Source: Alistipes sp. (GTDB lineage: Bacteria; Bacteroidota; Bacteroidia; Bacteroidales; Rikenellaceae). Taken from it: a stretch of 64,000 nucleotides of DNA. The stretch's first letter is position 1, and each line of letters begins with the position of its first letter. The translations under genes and the position numbers were made by a program. This document shows, in pieces, positions 34,458 through 43,354 of this stretch. The DNA lies in assembly GCA_017631275.1 (NCBI GenBank), contig JAGBTQ010000016.1, positions 37,554 through 101,553 of the forward strand, given 5' to 3'. A model generated the notes under the pieces. That model saw nothing but the letters and a program-made list of their open reading frames with translations. It made no database searches and was not told the DNA's origin.

Positions 34458-35396
34458 ATGAAAAACTACACTTATTCTGGTTGGAAGCTCAACGGCTTTG
34501 TTGCTCTTATCCTCAATCTTGCCTTTGTGGCTGCGGCAGTCTACTCGATTGTAGTGCTCGCAAATAGTGTTGACATTGTTGCGTGGGCGCTCGCAACGCT
34601 CATTACCTCTATTGTCTGCGCAGTGCTTATGCTCTGTGGATATATCATGCTCGAGCCTAACGAGTCGCGAGTGTTGCTCTTCTTTGGTAACTATCGTGGT
34701 ACATTCTACGACACTGGCTTCTGGTGGATTAACCCATTTATGTCGGCTAAGAAGCTCTCTATGCGTGCTCGTAACCTCAATGTTGACCCTATCAAGGTAA
34801 ACGACAAGGCAGGTAACCCAATCCTTATCGGCTTGGTTGTGGTTTGGAAGATTAAGAACGACGGTGCTTACAACGCAGTATTCGAGATTGATGCTCCCGA
34901 GATTATTGGCGCAACAGGCTCAAATACACGTATGAACGTGTTGGAGAACTTCGTGGCAGTGCAGAGCGACTCGGCATTGCGTCAGGTTGCGGGTATGTAT
35001 GCCTACGACGAGAACTCCAATAGCTCAGCTGACGAGGTTACACTTCGCTCTGGTGGCGAGGAGATTAACGACCGCCTAACCGACGAGCTCAACGACCGTC
35101 TATCTATCGCTGGTATCGAGGTTATCGAGGCACGTCTCAACTACTTGGCTTATGCTCCAGAGATTGCTGCAGCCATGCTACGTCGCCAGCAGGCAGATGC
35201 TATTATCTCGGCACGCGAGAAGATTGTTGAGGGTGCTGTGTCAATGGTTAAGATCGCCCTTGAGCGTCTTTCAACTGAGGAGGTTGTCGAGCTCGACGAG
35301 GAGCGCAAGGCAGCTATGGTGAGCAACCTACTCGTTGTGTTGTGTGCTGACGAGGCTGCACAGCCAGTAGTGAACACAGGTACTTTGCATAACTAA
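34458..35396 (+). CDS. SPFH (stomatin/prohibitin)-domain membrane protein
   Basis: A 312-residue protein with two N-terminal membrane helices (about residues 10-65) and then an SPFH domain ([31 protein letters not shown], given here only as the region of residues 64-96). The body runs through VVVWKIKN and the C-terminal helix with [25 protein letters not shown] shows the usual heptads. Such proteins form rings on the membrane and organise proteases or lipid domains. It heads an operon with an RHH protein, three small membrane proteins and an S41 peptidase. Confidence 0.92.
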   Translation: MKNYTYSGWKLNGFVALILNLAFVAAAVYSIVVLANSVDIVAWALATLITSIVCAVLMLCGYIMLEPNESRVLLFFGNYRGTFYDTGFWWINPFMSAKKLSMRARNLNVDPIKVNDKAGNPILIGLVVVWKIKNDGAYNAVFEIDAPEIIGATGSNTRMNVLENFVAVQSDSALRQVAGMYAYDENSNSSADEVTLRSGGEEINDRLTDELNDRLSIAGIEVIEARLNYLAYAPEIAAAMLRRQQADAIISAREKIVEGAVSMVKIALERLSTEEVVELDEERKAAMVSNLLVVLCADEAAQPVVNTGTLHN

Positions 35397-35419
35397 TCTC
35401 TAATCGTACCCCCACCCTT

Positions 35420-35626
35420 ATGGCTACGAAGGAGTCAAACAACCGCAGCTTTGTTCTTCGCATTGACGGCGAGATGATGGATGCCCTCGAACGATGGGCA
35501 GAGGACGAGTTTCGCTCGGTCAATGGTCAGCTGCAATGGATAATTGCCGAGGCCTTGCGTCGCAGTGGGCGCAAGCCTCGAGCAAAAAAGGCAAAGGAGG
35601 TGCCTCAGAATGAAGAACAGGTTTAG
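35420..35626 (+). CDS. Arc/RHH-type small DNA-binding protein
   Basis: A 68-residue protein with a ribbon-helix-helix: SFVLRIDGEMMDALERWAEDEFRSVNGQLQWIIAEAL then a basic tail (RRSGRKPRAKKAK). This is the Arc/CopG layout, so it should bind DNA as a dimer. It follows the SPFH gene by 23 bases and overlaps the next gene by 17, so it may autoregulate the operon. Similar SPFH-RHH pairs are common in Bacteroidetes. Confidence 0.88.
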   Translation: MATKESNNRSFVLRIDGEMMDALERWAEDEFRSVNGQLQWIIAEALRRSGRKPRAKKAKEVPQNEEQV

Positions 35627-36125
35627 CACATATAAGCATCGCTACCGCCTCATCGAGAGTCAGGCGATGCGCCGTCTGGGTAAAAAGAGTCCCGACGATG
35701 GCAAATTGAAGTTTGCCGACATTCTTATCTGCATCTCTATCTTCGGACTCTTAAAGCTCGACCTTCTCCCCGATAGCGTTCCCTATCGTGAGCATATCAT
35801 GATACTCGCCTCGGTGGCTGTTGCTACGCTCGGTGCTTTTCTCAAGTTCCGCCGCTTAGCACCCCGACCCTGCTGGACAAAGGCTTCGTGGGCGGCATTT
35901 ATGGTTGCTCTGGTGTGTAGTGCTCTGCCCTGGATATTGTATGCCATAGGCGAGGAGAGCATGACGCTTAGTCTTGCTACCCAAATATCGCTCTTTTCAA
36001 TTGTCGTGTGGCTTGTGTTCGTTGGCTGCTTTATGCGCCTACGCTACATTCGCCGTCGCTCTCGCGAGGAGATAGCCATCATGCGCCTACGTGAGAAGCG
36101 TCGCCGTAATTTACAATGCCTATAA
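35610..36125 (+). CDS. Small multi-span membrane protein
   Basis: A 171-residue protein with four likely membrane helices (near residues 32-48, 57-74, 87-107 and 117-140) and a long basic C-terminus (RYIRRRSREEIAIMRLREKRRR). The start is the ATG at 35610, because AGGAGG lies at an ideal distance upstream, one of the few clear Shine-Dalgarno sites in the window, and because the longer frame is an overlap with the RHH gene. Function is unknown; it belongs to the SPFH operon. Confidence 0.72.
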   Translation: MKNRFSTYKHRYRLIESQAMRRLGKKSPDDGKLKFADILICISIFGLLKLDLLPDSVPYREHIMILASVAVATLGAFLKFRRLAPRPCWTKASWAAFMVALVCSALPWILYAIGEESMTLSLATQISLFSIVVWLVFVGCFMRLRYIRRRSREEIAIMRLREKRRRNLQCL

Positions 36126-36137
36126 ACAATTACACTT

Positions 36138-36443
36138 ATGACAACATCAATACATGTACTAATAATTACCCTCGTCTGCTTGACCTTGGCGTTGCTTGCC
36201 ATGCTTGCGCTCATGGGTAAGCTCGATAGGTGGTATAGTTGGAGCCTTAGTGCCGATGCTAAACCCTCCGAGCAGAGCATCATGCGCTGGCGTGTAGCTT
36301 TTGCTGCTGAGGTGCTCATTGGACTTGCCTTGGTTGTCGTGTTCAACGTCTCGGATGTCATAGATGAGTATGCCTCACTGGTAATTCTTGCCCTTGGTAT
36401 AGGTATGGCAGTTGTTGAGTATCTATGGATTAGAAAGGTGTAA
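36138..36443 (+). CDS. Small three-span membrane protein
   Basis: A 101-residue protein with helices at about residues 7-29, 50-70 and 76-95. The charged loop SADAKPSEQSIMRWRVA separates the first two. It has no catalytic motif. The gene is 12 bases after the previous one and 3 before the S41 peptidase, so it is firmly in the same operon. It resembles in size and layout the 95-residue protein at 38025. Confidence 0.72.
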   Translation: MTTSIHVLIITLVCLTLALLAMLALMGKLDRWYSWSLSADAKPSEQSIMRWRVAFAAEVLIGLALVVVFNVSDVIDEYASLVILALGIGMAVVEYLWIRKV

Positions 36444-36446
36444 ACT

Positions 36447-38012
36447 ATGAAACGTATATTTTTGCTTGCTGCTACACTATTTTGTAGTGTGGCAACATAC
36501 GCTCAGAATATTCCTCATTATCATGATGCCGATGTTGAGGCATCAAAGGAGTATGTCGTGGGTAATGCCTATCAGAAGGATCTGTTGCTCTATGTCGATA
36601 TGCTTGGCGATACTCACCCATATTATGCCGATACGAAGCATCGCGCCGAGCTAAACAAGTGCGCTAAGAGGTTGTATCGTGAGTGTGGTAAGATTAAGGA
36701 TGTTGCAGAGTTTAAGTTGCTTGTGGCAAGGCTCGCAGCATCGCTTAATGATGGACACACGGCGATATTCTATTGGACTTCGCCCAATAAGATTTTCCCC
36801 GTGAGAGTTGCTCTTGGAGGTGGTGACTCGGCAGTTGTAGATGCCTGTTCTCAGGAGCTTAGCGAGCTACTCGGCCGTGAGGTTGTTAAAATTAATGGCA
36901 AGTCTTTAAAACAGATCTTGACACAGGCACGAGAGATTGTGAGTGCCGATAACGATGTGAACTTCGAAAACTTGGTCGAGGACTACCTTATGATTTCCGA
37001 GTTTTGGTCGATGCTCGGCATGAGCGACGAGGTGCTTAGTCTTACGTTTGCTGACGGTGCTAGCATCGATGTTAAGGCTATAAACAAGAGCGACCTAAAA
37101 GTTGCTCAGCTACAAAAAGACTTATCTGATAGGGTAACTGCGCCCCGCCGTGTGCTCTTCGACTATACTATTTATGAGGAGGAGGGTATATGCTACTTGC
37201 AGTTTAACCAGTTTGCCGACCGCATCACTCACCCTAAAAATCCGCAGTTGCCACGTTTCGACGAGTTTGTGCGTGATATGATGTCTGAGATTGAGGTTAA
37301 GGGCGTTAAAACCCTTGTTGTTGATTTGCAGTATAATAGTGGCGGTAATAGCTTGCTTGGCAATGTGCTGCTGTCGTGGCTGAAGCCTTATGCTGAGTTG
37401 GAGCAGTATAGTGCCGATGTTCGCATCTCGGAGCTTATGCAGACCTACTACCCATATTATAAGGAGTTTACCTACGACGGTAAGCCTCTTGAGGTGGGTA
37501 GGGTATATAGCACTCCTGAGTTCGACCACTATCGACGGGCTAATGTAGGAGATGTGGTCCCTCAACAGGACTCCACTCGCCATGTCTTGAATTTCGACAA
37601 AGAGCGCATCTTCAAGGGCGATGTGGTATTTATTCAGAGCAAAGAGTCGTTTAGCTCGGCATCGTTGCTGCTAACCACAGCACGTGATAATGGCATTGGT
37701 TACATCATTGGCGAGCGCTCGGGTGGTCGTCCAAGCCACTATGGCGATATTCTCTATTGCGCACTACCAAATACTGGAACTATCGCAACGGTTAGCCATA
37801 AGCACTTTGTGCGTCCTAACCGAGCATTGTGTGGCGAGCAATATCTCGAACCTAACATCTTCGTTCCGCTCAACAATTCCGATAAGGACTTGGCGTGGGA
37901 GTGTATATTGGACTTTTTCGGTCCTAATAAGGGTAAGCGTGTTGTGACAACAACTACTACAGATGACGATAGCTATCTTTGGGATACTATTTATAGGCCT
38001 ACAATGAACTAA
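36447..38012 (+). CDS. Secreted S41-family peptidase
   Basis: A 521-residue protein with a signal peptide (KRIFLLAATLFCSVATYAQ). The C-terminal S41 domain has LVVDLQYNSGGNSLLG, and the catalytic Ser is in ESFSSASLLLTTARDNG (about residue 403-404) with GYIIGERSGGRPSHYGD after it. The N-terminal half holds a helical cap (DMLGDTHPYYADTKHRAE) and DGHTAIFYW. No PDZ is obvious, as in the tricorn/C-terminal processing relatives of Bacteroidetes. It likely degrades or processes envelope proteins and may be tied functionally to the SPFH protein in its operon. Confidence 0.88.
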   Translation: MKRIFLLAATLFCSVATYAQNIPHYHDADVEASKEYVVGNAYQKDLLLYVDMLGDTHPYYADTKHRAELNKCAKRLYRECGKIKDVAEFKLLVARLAASLNDGHTAIFYWTSPNKIFPVRVALGGGDSAVVDACSQELSELLGREVVKINGKSLKQILTQAREIVSADNDVNFENLVEDYLMISEFWSMLGMSDEVLSLTFADGASIDVKAINKSDLKVAQLQKDLSDRVTAPRRVLFDYTIYEEEGICYLQFNQFADRITHPKNPQLPRFDEFVRDMMSEIEVKGVKTLVVDLQYNSGGNSLLGNVLLSWLKPYAELEQYSADVRISELMQTYYPYYKEFTYDGKPLEVGRVYSTPEFDHYRRANVGDVVPQQDSTRHVLNFDKERIFKGDVVFIQSKESFSSASLLLTTARDNGIGYIIGERSGGRPSHYGDILYCALPNTGTIATVSHKHFVRPNRALCGEQYLEPNIFVPLNNSDKDLAWECILDFFGPNKGKRVVTTTTTDDDSYLWDTIYRPTMN

Positions 38013-38024
38013 ACCTCAAAAATT

Positions 38025-38312
38025 ATGAATCACGAGCAAATCATATTAATATCAATGACCGTGGTCTTTGCCCTACTTGGCTTGATGCTTCTTTTGGGTA
38101 AGGCCGACTTTGTAATGAAAAGACATATCCGCGAGTCGGGCAAGTATAACATACAGCGCATGCGTGTTGTTCACGCCGTAGCATTCTTCGTTATCGACAT
38201 CATGTTTATTCTTCTTGCCTGTGGCGTAAGCGAGACTATTGCGGTTATAAGTATCATGCCCATAGTCGTAATTGTTGCGATATTGCAATATACTTGGGCC
38301 CGCAACAAATAA
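38025..38312 (+). CDS. Small three-span membrane protein
   Basis: A 95-residue protein with helices at about residues 5-25, 47-68 and 71-89. GKADFVMKRHIRESGKYNIQRMRVVH forms the first cytoplasmic loop (residues about 26-50). It is the last gene of the SPFH/S41 operon, and its stop codon overlaps palindromic element B. It is similar in plan to the protein at 36138, so the two may be paralogues. Function unknown. Confidence 0.7.
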   Translation: MNHEQIILISMTVVFALLGLMLLLGKADFVMKRHIRESGKYNIQRMRVVHAVAFFVIDIMFILLACGVSETIAVISIMPIVVIVAILQYTWARNK

Positions 38313-38442
38313 ATTTCTTGTGATAAGGGGTCATCTTTGACCTATCCCAAAAAGATGAGCACCCGAGGCTGTACTTAATTGTACTATCCTCGGGTGCTCA
38401 CTTTTGCGATAAGCCAAATCTAACCCCTTCTAACAAGAAATT
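38312..38442. repeat. Structured intergenic element, copy B
   Basis: Bounded by AATTTCTTGT and ACAAGAAATT, perfect inverted repeats. The apical hairpin pairs GAGCACCCGAGG with CCTCGGGTGCTC around GTAC-ttaatt-GTAC. Compared with copy A the outer stem changes at one base pair (G-C to C-G) with both sides altered together. Confidence 0.85.
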
Positions 38443-38570
38443 ATTTCTCGTGATAAGCACCAATCTTCGCCCCCAAGCTCATTGCCCTGAAAGGAGATGT
38501 ACACTTAAGTACACCCCCTTCCAGTGCAATTTCGACTTGGCGCCAAATCTTGGTACTTCTGACGAGAAAT
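38443..38570. repeat. Structured intergenic element, copy C
   Basis: Directly abuts copy B. Ends are ATTTCTCGT and ACGAGAAAT, so a second base pair (T-A to C-G) has changed on both sides. The apical hairpin joins CATTGC and GCAAT-type arms around GTAC-acttaa-GTAC. The stem sequence is unrelated to A or B, but the loop core is the same. Confidence 0.82.
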
Positions 38571-38589
38571 AGTGCGCTGATTTAGGTGT

Positions 38590-38745
38590 AGATTAGGGAG
38601 TTTAGTGAATTTAAGGAGTTTAGTGATAGCCTTTCCTTAAGTTCCTTAAATTCCTTAAATTCCCTATTCTCCCCATCTGTCCCATTTATCCCATCTATCC
38701 TATTTGTCCCATTTATCCCATTCGTCCCATTCGTCCCTATTCTCC
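38590..38745. repeat. Pyrimidine-rich 9-mer tract after elements B and C
   Basis: CCTTAAATT units at 38644-38663 lead to seven CCCATnnnT-type 9-mers (38672-38734). The array is degenerate, unlike the one at 43638. No gene is seen here. Confidence 0.7.
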
Positions 38746-38760
38746 TATAACCACAAAAAA

Positions 38761-38786
38761 AAGCTGTCGAAAAAAATCGACAGCTT
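38761..38786 (-). terminator. Terminator of the FKBP lipoprotein operon
   Basis: AAGCTGTCGA pairs with TCGACAGCTT. On the minus strand the stem leads into TTTTTTTTGTGG. Confidence 0.85.
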
Positions 38787-38806
38787 TCTTTATTGTTTCG
38801 TATCTC

Positions 38807-40357
38807 TTACTCCACGAATATCTGGAACAACAATGGACTATATGCCGGAATCTCGGTATGTGTTGTTTTGATGGTTACCGAGTTGTTGTTGCCGGTTGTA
38901 GGGTAGTAGTTGTAGCCGTAGTAGTATGGATTACCATATCCATAGTAGTTCTGATTGTACATGCCACCATAGCCGTAGCCATAGTAGTTGTTCATGTAGT
39001 TCATATAGTTCATGTAGTTTAGGTAGTCGTAGTAGGCTGTGTCGTTGCCACCAGTAGTTGTCGAGGTGTATGTGCCGACCTTGCCCGCTATACCATAACC
39101 ATATGTCGAAGTAGAGAGAATGGCTGCCCACTGACCTACACGGAGCGTAGGAATAGAGTGGTTCCACGCTGGGATATACTTATTCTCGTCCATATTCTTC
39201 ATGTAGAAGTCCAAACCCTCGCCCTTGGTCTTTACCTCATTATATATAATCTCCTTCACCTCGTCGATGTTGGTGTCGAAGATAAAGCCATCGAGGAAGC
39301 GTCCTACATACCACACCGTAGCCACATTCTTTGTCTTTAGCGAGTCGGTTTTTAGCACCTCGTCGCGTGTTATACCCTTGCCAAAGCGCTTTATGAGTGC
39401 CTCGTTGATGCGCTGGTCGAGGTCGCTGCTCGAATAGATGTTGCCTCGTGTGTAGCTATCCTCGTCCTCATATTTGAGTGTGTCAGTGCCGATAACGTCG
39501 AACTTAAGAGGCTGCTCAGGACTATATGAGTAGTTTACGTACAACTGCTCGAGGGTATCTACAGGCTGGTGCCAGCGACCATCGAAAAACTCCAAAGGGC
39601 GTGTGTTCACACTCTCCTCGCCCTCCTCGTCGGCGCGTGTGCTGCGACGACGAAGCATCGACTTCTCGGTGCTATTCTCCTCCTTTACGACCTTGTGCTC
39701 CTGGCAAAGACCGCCATTCTGCTCGGCGAATAGGTCTACGCAGTCGCCCTCGTATGCCACAGGGTTACCCACATGTCCCCACACCTTCATGCGGACAATC
39801 ATAGGCTTGCTCTCGTCCATCTCGAACTGACCCTCGTAGCCACCGGTGCTCGACTCTGTTGTCTGAACTACTGATGAAGGGAGATATAGGGTCATCTCGG
39901 TGCCATAGCGCACCTCTACAGAGTCCTGGTCAATCTTTAGCTTGTTGAATGTGGCGAGATATGTGCCCTCCATCATCGTGGTGCTCTTCAAGCCGCTAAA
40001 GCGGTATGCAGGCACATAGCGTGTGTAGTTGGTATATGTGCCAAGCATCATAGCATTCTGCCAGTTGCGTGTCTCGTGGATGTTGCCGTCGAGGTCGCGA
40101 CCCGTAAAGTCGTACCACACCCATACATCCTTGCCCGAGATAGGTACGGAGTCTGCAATGCCATAGTTGTGCATCTCGACATAATATCCGCCCTTCTCCT
40201 GGTAGTTATTTACAAGCTCGGGGTGATACTTCTCGATCCACGCCTTAAGTGAGCGCTGCTCCATCTCATGCGAGTCGAATGTTGGCTCCTTGATGCATGC
40301 CGTAGCAACGAGTACGAGGGTTGCAATTATGCCAATGCTCTTTATGATGTTTGTCAT
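38807..40357 (-). CDS. FKBP-type peptidyl-prolyl isomerase lipoprotein with Tyr/Gly/Asn-rich insertion
   Basis: A 516-residue lipoprotein (lipobox LVATAC, Cys about residue 21). The N-terminal half has an FKBP-like VWVWYDFTGRDLDGN. The C-terminal FKBP domain shows LRVGQWAAILSTSTYGYGIAGK, and the final strand IPAYSPLLFQIFVE. Between these two usual neighbours lies about 75 residues of Tyr, Gly and Asn, including tandem NYM units and YYGYGYGG. The gene is preceded by a second FKBP lipoprotein gene with a 7-base gap. It acts in the outer or periplasmic face, helping folding of exported proteins; whether the insertion abolishes the isomerase site is not known. Confidence 0.78.
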   Translation of the reverse strand: MTNIIKSIGIIATLVLVATACIKEPTFDSHEMEQRSLKAWIEKYHPELVNNYQEKGGYYVEMHNYGIADSVPISGKDVWVWYDFTGRDLDGNIHETRNWQNAMMLGTYTNYTRYVPAYRFSGLKSTTMMEGTYLATFNKLKIDQDSVEVRYGTEMTLYLPSSVVQTTESSTGGYEGQFEMDESKPMIVRMKVWGHVGNPVAYEGDCVDLFAEQNGGLCQEHKVVKEENSTEKSMLRRRSTRADEEGEESVNTRPLEFFDGRWHQPVDTLEQLYVNYSYSPEQPLKFDVIGTDTLKYEDEDSYTRGNIYSSSDLDQRINEALIKRFGKGITRDEVLKTDSLKTKNVATVWYVGRFLDGFIFDTNIDEVKEIIYNEVKTKGEGLDFYMKNMDENKYIPAWNHSIPTLRVGQWAAILSTSTYGYGIAGKVGTYTSTTTGGNDTAYYDYLNYMNYMNYMNNYYGYGYGGMYNQNYYGYGNPYYYGYNYYPTTGNNNSVTIKTTHTEIPAYSPLLFQIFVE

Positions 40358-40364
40358 ATATCTT

Positions 40365-40988
40365 TTACTTTTTCGTTACACTAAGAATGTCGATAAACCA
40401 CGCCGTAGCCGATTTTGGTGGTACCATGCCAAGATATTTGTTGCCATATCCAGCCTCAAACGTGAGGTACACCTCTACGCTGTCGCCCTCGTGGCAACCC
40501 TCGAGCGCTATCTCCAGCGAGTCGAGAATTTCGCCCTCGCCAAATGTCACTACAAGGGGTTCTGATGACCACTCGTATGAGGCGTCGAGCCCCGCAGAAA
40601 CAAGCTCTTTTATCTTCGTCTCATCGTTTGTGGCAAAGAGGTTGTCGGTCGAGGGGCGTGAATTTTTGAAGATATATGCCGAGTAGCGTAGTGCAACCTC
40701 GTCGCCAAGTGCCACTACGGGCTTGCTCTGGCGATCCTCGTCGTAATATGTTGCTACGTAGCGATATATATCCAATCCCCACTGCGAGTAGAATTCGGGA
40801 TTTGCCTCCAACGACTCCGAGATCTCTGCCTCGGGAATAAGGCGTGGCTGGTGCGAACCTTTGAGGTAATTGCTGATGCTTGTCTGCTGTTGCGTCAGCG
40901 TTGTGTCGGTTTGGTTGCTGCACGAAAAGGCGAAGGTCATAACGAGAGTCATGACCGCCATAAATGCTATTTTTGTCACCTTAATCAT
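40365..40988 (-). CDS. FKBP-type peptidyl-prolyl isomerase lipoprotein
   Basis: A lipoprotein of 207 residues (lipobox TFAFSC). The C-terminal FKBP fold is clear: LDASYEWSSEPLVVTFGEGEILDSLEIALEGCHEGDSVEVYL then AGYGNKYLGMVPPKSATAWFIDILSV, a shorter and more ordinary version than its operon partner. The ATG at 40988 (MIKVTK) is preferred over those at 40994 and 41006, because it gives the cleanest lipoprotein signal. It is the first gene of the pair. Confidence 0.85.
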   Translation of the reverse strand: MIKVTKIAFMAVMTLVMTFAFSCSNQTDTTLTQQQTSISNYLKGSHQPRLIPEAEISESLEANPEFYSQWGLDIYRYVATYYDEDRQSKPVVALGDEVALRYSAYIFKNSRPSTDNLFATNDETKIKELVSAGLDASYEWSSEPLVVTFGEGEILDSLEIALEGCHEGDSVEVYLTFEAGYGNKYLGMVPPKSATAWFIDILSVTKK

Positions 40989-41054
40989 TGCCATATAATC
41001 GCACAAAGTTAATAATTATTTTGCAAAGCCTCTCTTTTTTTATTAAAAAAGATG

Positions 41055-41648
41055 CTACAAGCTCTTTAGTGCTGTGCGTATCGCCTCCTCGACGCTAATT
41101 GCTGGGTCATTTTTGAAGATGGTGTTGAGCACCTTTTCCGACGCCGTCTTCTGGAAGCCGAGCATCGAGAGCGCTGCCAATGCCTCGTCGAAACTCTCTG
41201 GACGCGCCTTGGTAGTAGGGGTGCTTATCATCAGGTCGCTTGCGCCCAGCTCGAGCATCTTGCCCGATAGCTCAACGATGATTTTCTGTGCGGTCTTAAG
41301 TCCGAGGCCCTTGACATTTTTTAGGAGCACAGCATTCTCCGTGGCGATGATGTTTTGCAGCTCGCGTGGCGAGTATGTCGAGAGTATCATGCGGGCAGTG
41401 TTACCGCCTACGCCTGAGACACTTATGAGCTGGCGGAAGAGCTCGCGTTCGAGCTTTGTTGTGAAGCCGAATAGGGCCTGCTGATCCTCGCGCACCACGA
41501 AGTGAACATATAGTTTAGCCTCTGTGGCGTGCTCTATCTCGGAGTAGGTTTTCAGCGATATGTTTATGAAGTAGCCTATGCCGGCAGCCTCCACAATGGC
41601 GTATGTTGGTGTTGCCTCGGCAACTTTTCCTGATATATATTCGTACAT
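41055..41648 (-). CDS. ruvA: Holliday junction branch migration protein RuvA
   Basis: Binds four-way DNA junctions and positions RuvB. The N-terminal OB domain (MYEYISGKVAEATPTYAIVEAAGIGYFINI, residues 1-30) is followed by two helix-hairpin-helix motifs (LISVSGVGGNTARMIL and LKNVKGLGLKTAQKIIVEL) and the C-terminal RuvB-binding domain (FDEALAALSMLGF, VEEAIRTALKSL). The acidic-pin loop region is normal. At 197 residues it is a typical length. No ruvB or ruvC is nearby. It faces the OmpH-like gene with divergent promoters in the 41649-41759 gap. Confidence 0.96.
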   Translation of the reverse strand: MYEYISGKVAEATPTYAIVEAAGIGYFINISLKTYSEIEHATEAKLYVHFVVREDQQALFGFTTKLERELFRQLISVSGVGGNTARMILSTYSPRELQNIIATENAVLLKNVKGLGLKTAQKIIVELSGKMLELGASDLMISTPTTKARPESFDEALAALSMLGFQKTASEKVLNTIFKNDPAISVEEAIRTALKSL

Positions 41649-41710
41649 ATTACTTGACGTGTTACGAAAAAATAAATATGAAAATTTCTACAAAAGTAAA
41701 TAAATTTTTT

Positions 41711-41718
41711 TATCTTTG
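41711..41718 (+). promoter_or_regulatory. -7 promoter box of the OmpH-like lipoprotein gene
   Basis: TATCTTTG, 41 bases before the ATG at 41760. Confidence 0.55.
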
Positions 41719-41759
41719 CCTTTTGAAACTGATAATTAACTAAAATCTTATACATAATT

Positions 41760-42449
41760 ATGAAAAAAACACTTATGTTTGCCTGTGTTGCTGCTGCAAT
41801 GCTTGTATCTTGTGGTGGTAACGATGGAGCGTCAAATACTGCATCTGAGGCTGGCGAGGAGAAGGTAATTCTTGCCGACTCTACCGAGTGTGCCAAGAGT
41901 GCTGAGGTGGCATATGTCGATCTTGATGCTATGTTCAAGTCGAGCAAGATCTTCGCTAAGGAGGGTAAGCCACTCGAGAAGCGCATTGAGGATTTCCAGA
42001 AGAAGATGGTGAGCAAGCAGGAGGACTTGGCAAAGCGTGAGCAGGGCTTGGTATACGAGCAGAACAAGATCTCGCAGGAGGGTCAGAAGCTTCAGTCTGA
42101 CTACCAGAAGGGTCTTATCACTACACTCAACGCTCAGTCTAAGGGCGAGCAGCTCGAGAAGCGTGCACAGAATGTTCAGGCTGGCATGGCAGCGCTTCAG
42201 AAGCAGGCACAGCAGGACGCTGAGACTTTGCAGAAGGAGGAGCAGTCGTTGGCTGAGGAGAATGTTGTTCTTGAGAACCGTTTCCGTGAGTTGCTCAACA
42301 AGGCACTTAAGGATATCAACGCTGATGGCCGTTATAAGATGATTGTTAACTCTATGATGGTTGTTGATGCTGCTGAGGGTCTTAACATCTCGTCATTGGT
42401 GCTTTCGAAGATTGACGAGCTATACGAGAAGGGCGCTCTTACAGAGTAG
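41760..42449 (+). CDS. OmpH/Skp-like lipoprotein
   Basis: A 229-residue lipoprotein (lipobox AMLVSC, Cys18). The start of the mature part is polar, then VAYVDLDAMFKSS opens the Skp-like core, which is a long coiled coil rich in Lys, Glu and Gln (residues about 75-190), closing with ADGRYKMIVNSMMVVDAAEGLNISSLVLSKI. Skp proteins hold unfolded outer-membrane proteins. As a lipoprotein it would be anchored, unlike the soluble E. coli Skp. It has its own promoter and is followed by a terminator before cdaA. Confidence 0.86.
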   Translation: MKKTLMFACVAAAMLVSCGGNDGASNTASEAGEEKVILADSTECAKSAEVAYVDLDAMFKSSKIFAKEGKPLEKRIEDFQKKMVSKQEDLAKREQGLVYEQNKISQEGQKLQSDYQKGLITTLNAQSKGEQLEKRAQNVQAGMAALQKQAQQDAETLQKEEQSLAEENVVLENRFRELLNKALKDINADGRYKMIVNSMMVVDAAEGLNISSLVLSKIDELYEKGALTE

Positions 42450-42468
42450 TTTTTAGTTCCGATATATG

Positions 42469-42510
42469 TTTGCCGACACACAACTTTTTGCGCGTGTCGG
42501 CAAATTTTAA
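42469..42510 (+). terminator. Terminator of the OmpH-like gene
   Basis: TTTGCCGACAC pairs with GTGTCGGCAAA and is followed by TTTTAA. Confidence 0.8.
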
Positions 42511-42543
42511 TAATGTATTTTTTGCGTGTAAAGAGTTGGTGTT

Positions 42544-43347
42544 ATGGGCTTTATACCTTTCACATTTGTTGATTTTATTGATATAATTCTTGTTGCCTCG
42601 TTGCTCTATGCTTTCTATCGAGCTATGCGTGGCACGAGTGCTCCTTATATCATGCTTGGCATCTTCTTTATCTACCTTTTGTGGATATTGGTCAAGACCT
42701 TCAACCTTGTGCTTTTCTCGACCATTCTTGGTCAGATTATCTCTGTCGGTGTTATCGCCATTATCATCATCTTCCAGCCCGAGATTCGCCACTTCTTGCA
42801 GGCCATAGGTCGTCAGCGTGAGCGTTTTGGTTGGCTGTCGCGCATCTTCAACTTGCGCAACCGCAAGGGCGAGCAAGATATTGACCTTCAGCCTATTGTC
42901 GATGCTTGTCGCGAGATGGGCGAGCAGAAGGTGGGTGCGCTTATTATCATCAAGCAGTCGAACGACCTGGGTATTGTCGAGGAGAGTGGTATTGCCATCG
43001 ACGCTAAGGTATCTACGCCTATTATCGAGAACATCTTTTTTAAGAATGCTCCGTTGCACGATGGCGGTATGGTCATCAGTGGCGATAGGGTTGTTGCTGC
43101 TAAGTGCGTATTGCCTGTCACCCGCCAAGATGTTCCTAAGGCCTATGGCATGCGCCACCGTGCTGCTCTGGGTATGAGCGAGGTGTCCGATGCTATCGTT
43201 ATTGCTGTGTCGGAGGAGACGGGCCAGATATCGTTGGCTCACGACTCTGAGATCACTCGCAATGTTGACCCTGAGCGCCTTACGCAGTCTATCCGCAAGC
43301 TTATGCGCAAGAATGATATGCGTCGCAAGAGTGCCGCTGAAGAGTAA
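42544..43347 (+). CDS. cdaA: Diadenylate cyclase CdaA
   Basis: Makes the second messenger c-di-AMP from two ATP. Three N-terminal membrane helices (residues about 7-75) precede the DAC domain. LHDGGMVISGDRVVAAKCVLP carries the DGA-type motif, here DGG, and GMRHRAALGMSE has the conserved RHR. IAVSEETGQISLA ends the domain. At 267 residues it is a normal length. The usual partner, a CdaR-like regulator, is not seen beside it. It is followed by palindromic elements D and E. Confidence 0.93.
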   Translation: MGFIPFTFVDFIDIILVASLLYAFYRAMRGTSAPYIMLGIFFIYLLWILVKTFNLVLFSTILGQIISVGVIAIIIIFQPEIRHFLQAIGRQRERFGWLSRIFNLRNRKGEQDIDLQPIVDACREMGEQKVGALIIIKQSNDLGIVEESGIAIDAKVSTPIIENIFFKNAPLHDGGMVISGDRVVAAKCVLPVTRQDVPKAYGMRHRAALGMSEVSDAIVIAVSEETGQISLAHDSEITRNVDPERLTQSIRKLMRKNDMRRKSAAEE

Positions 43348-43354
43348 TTTGTTG

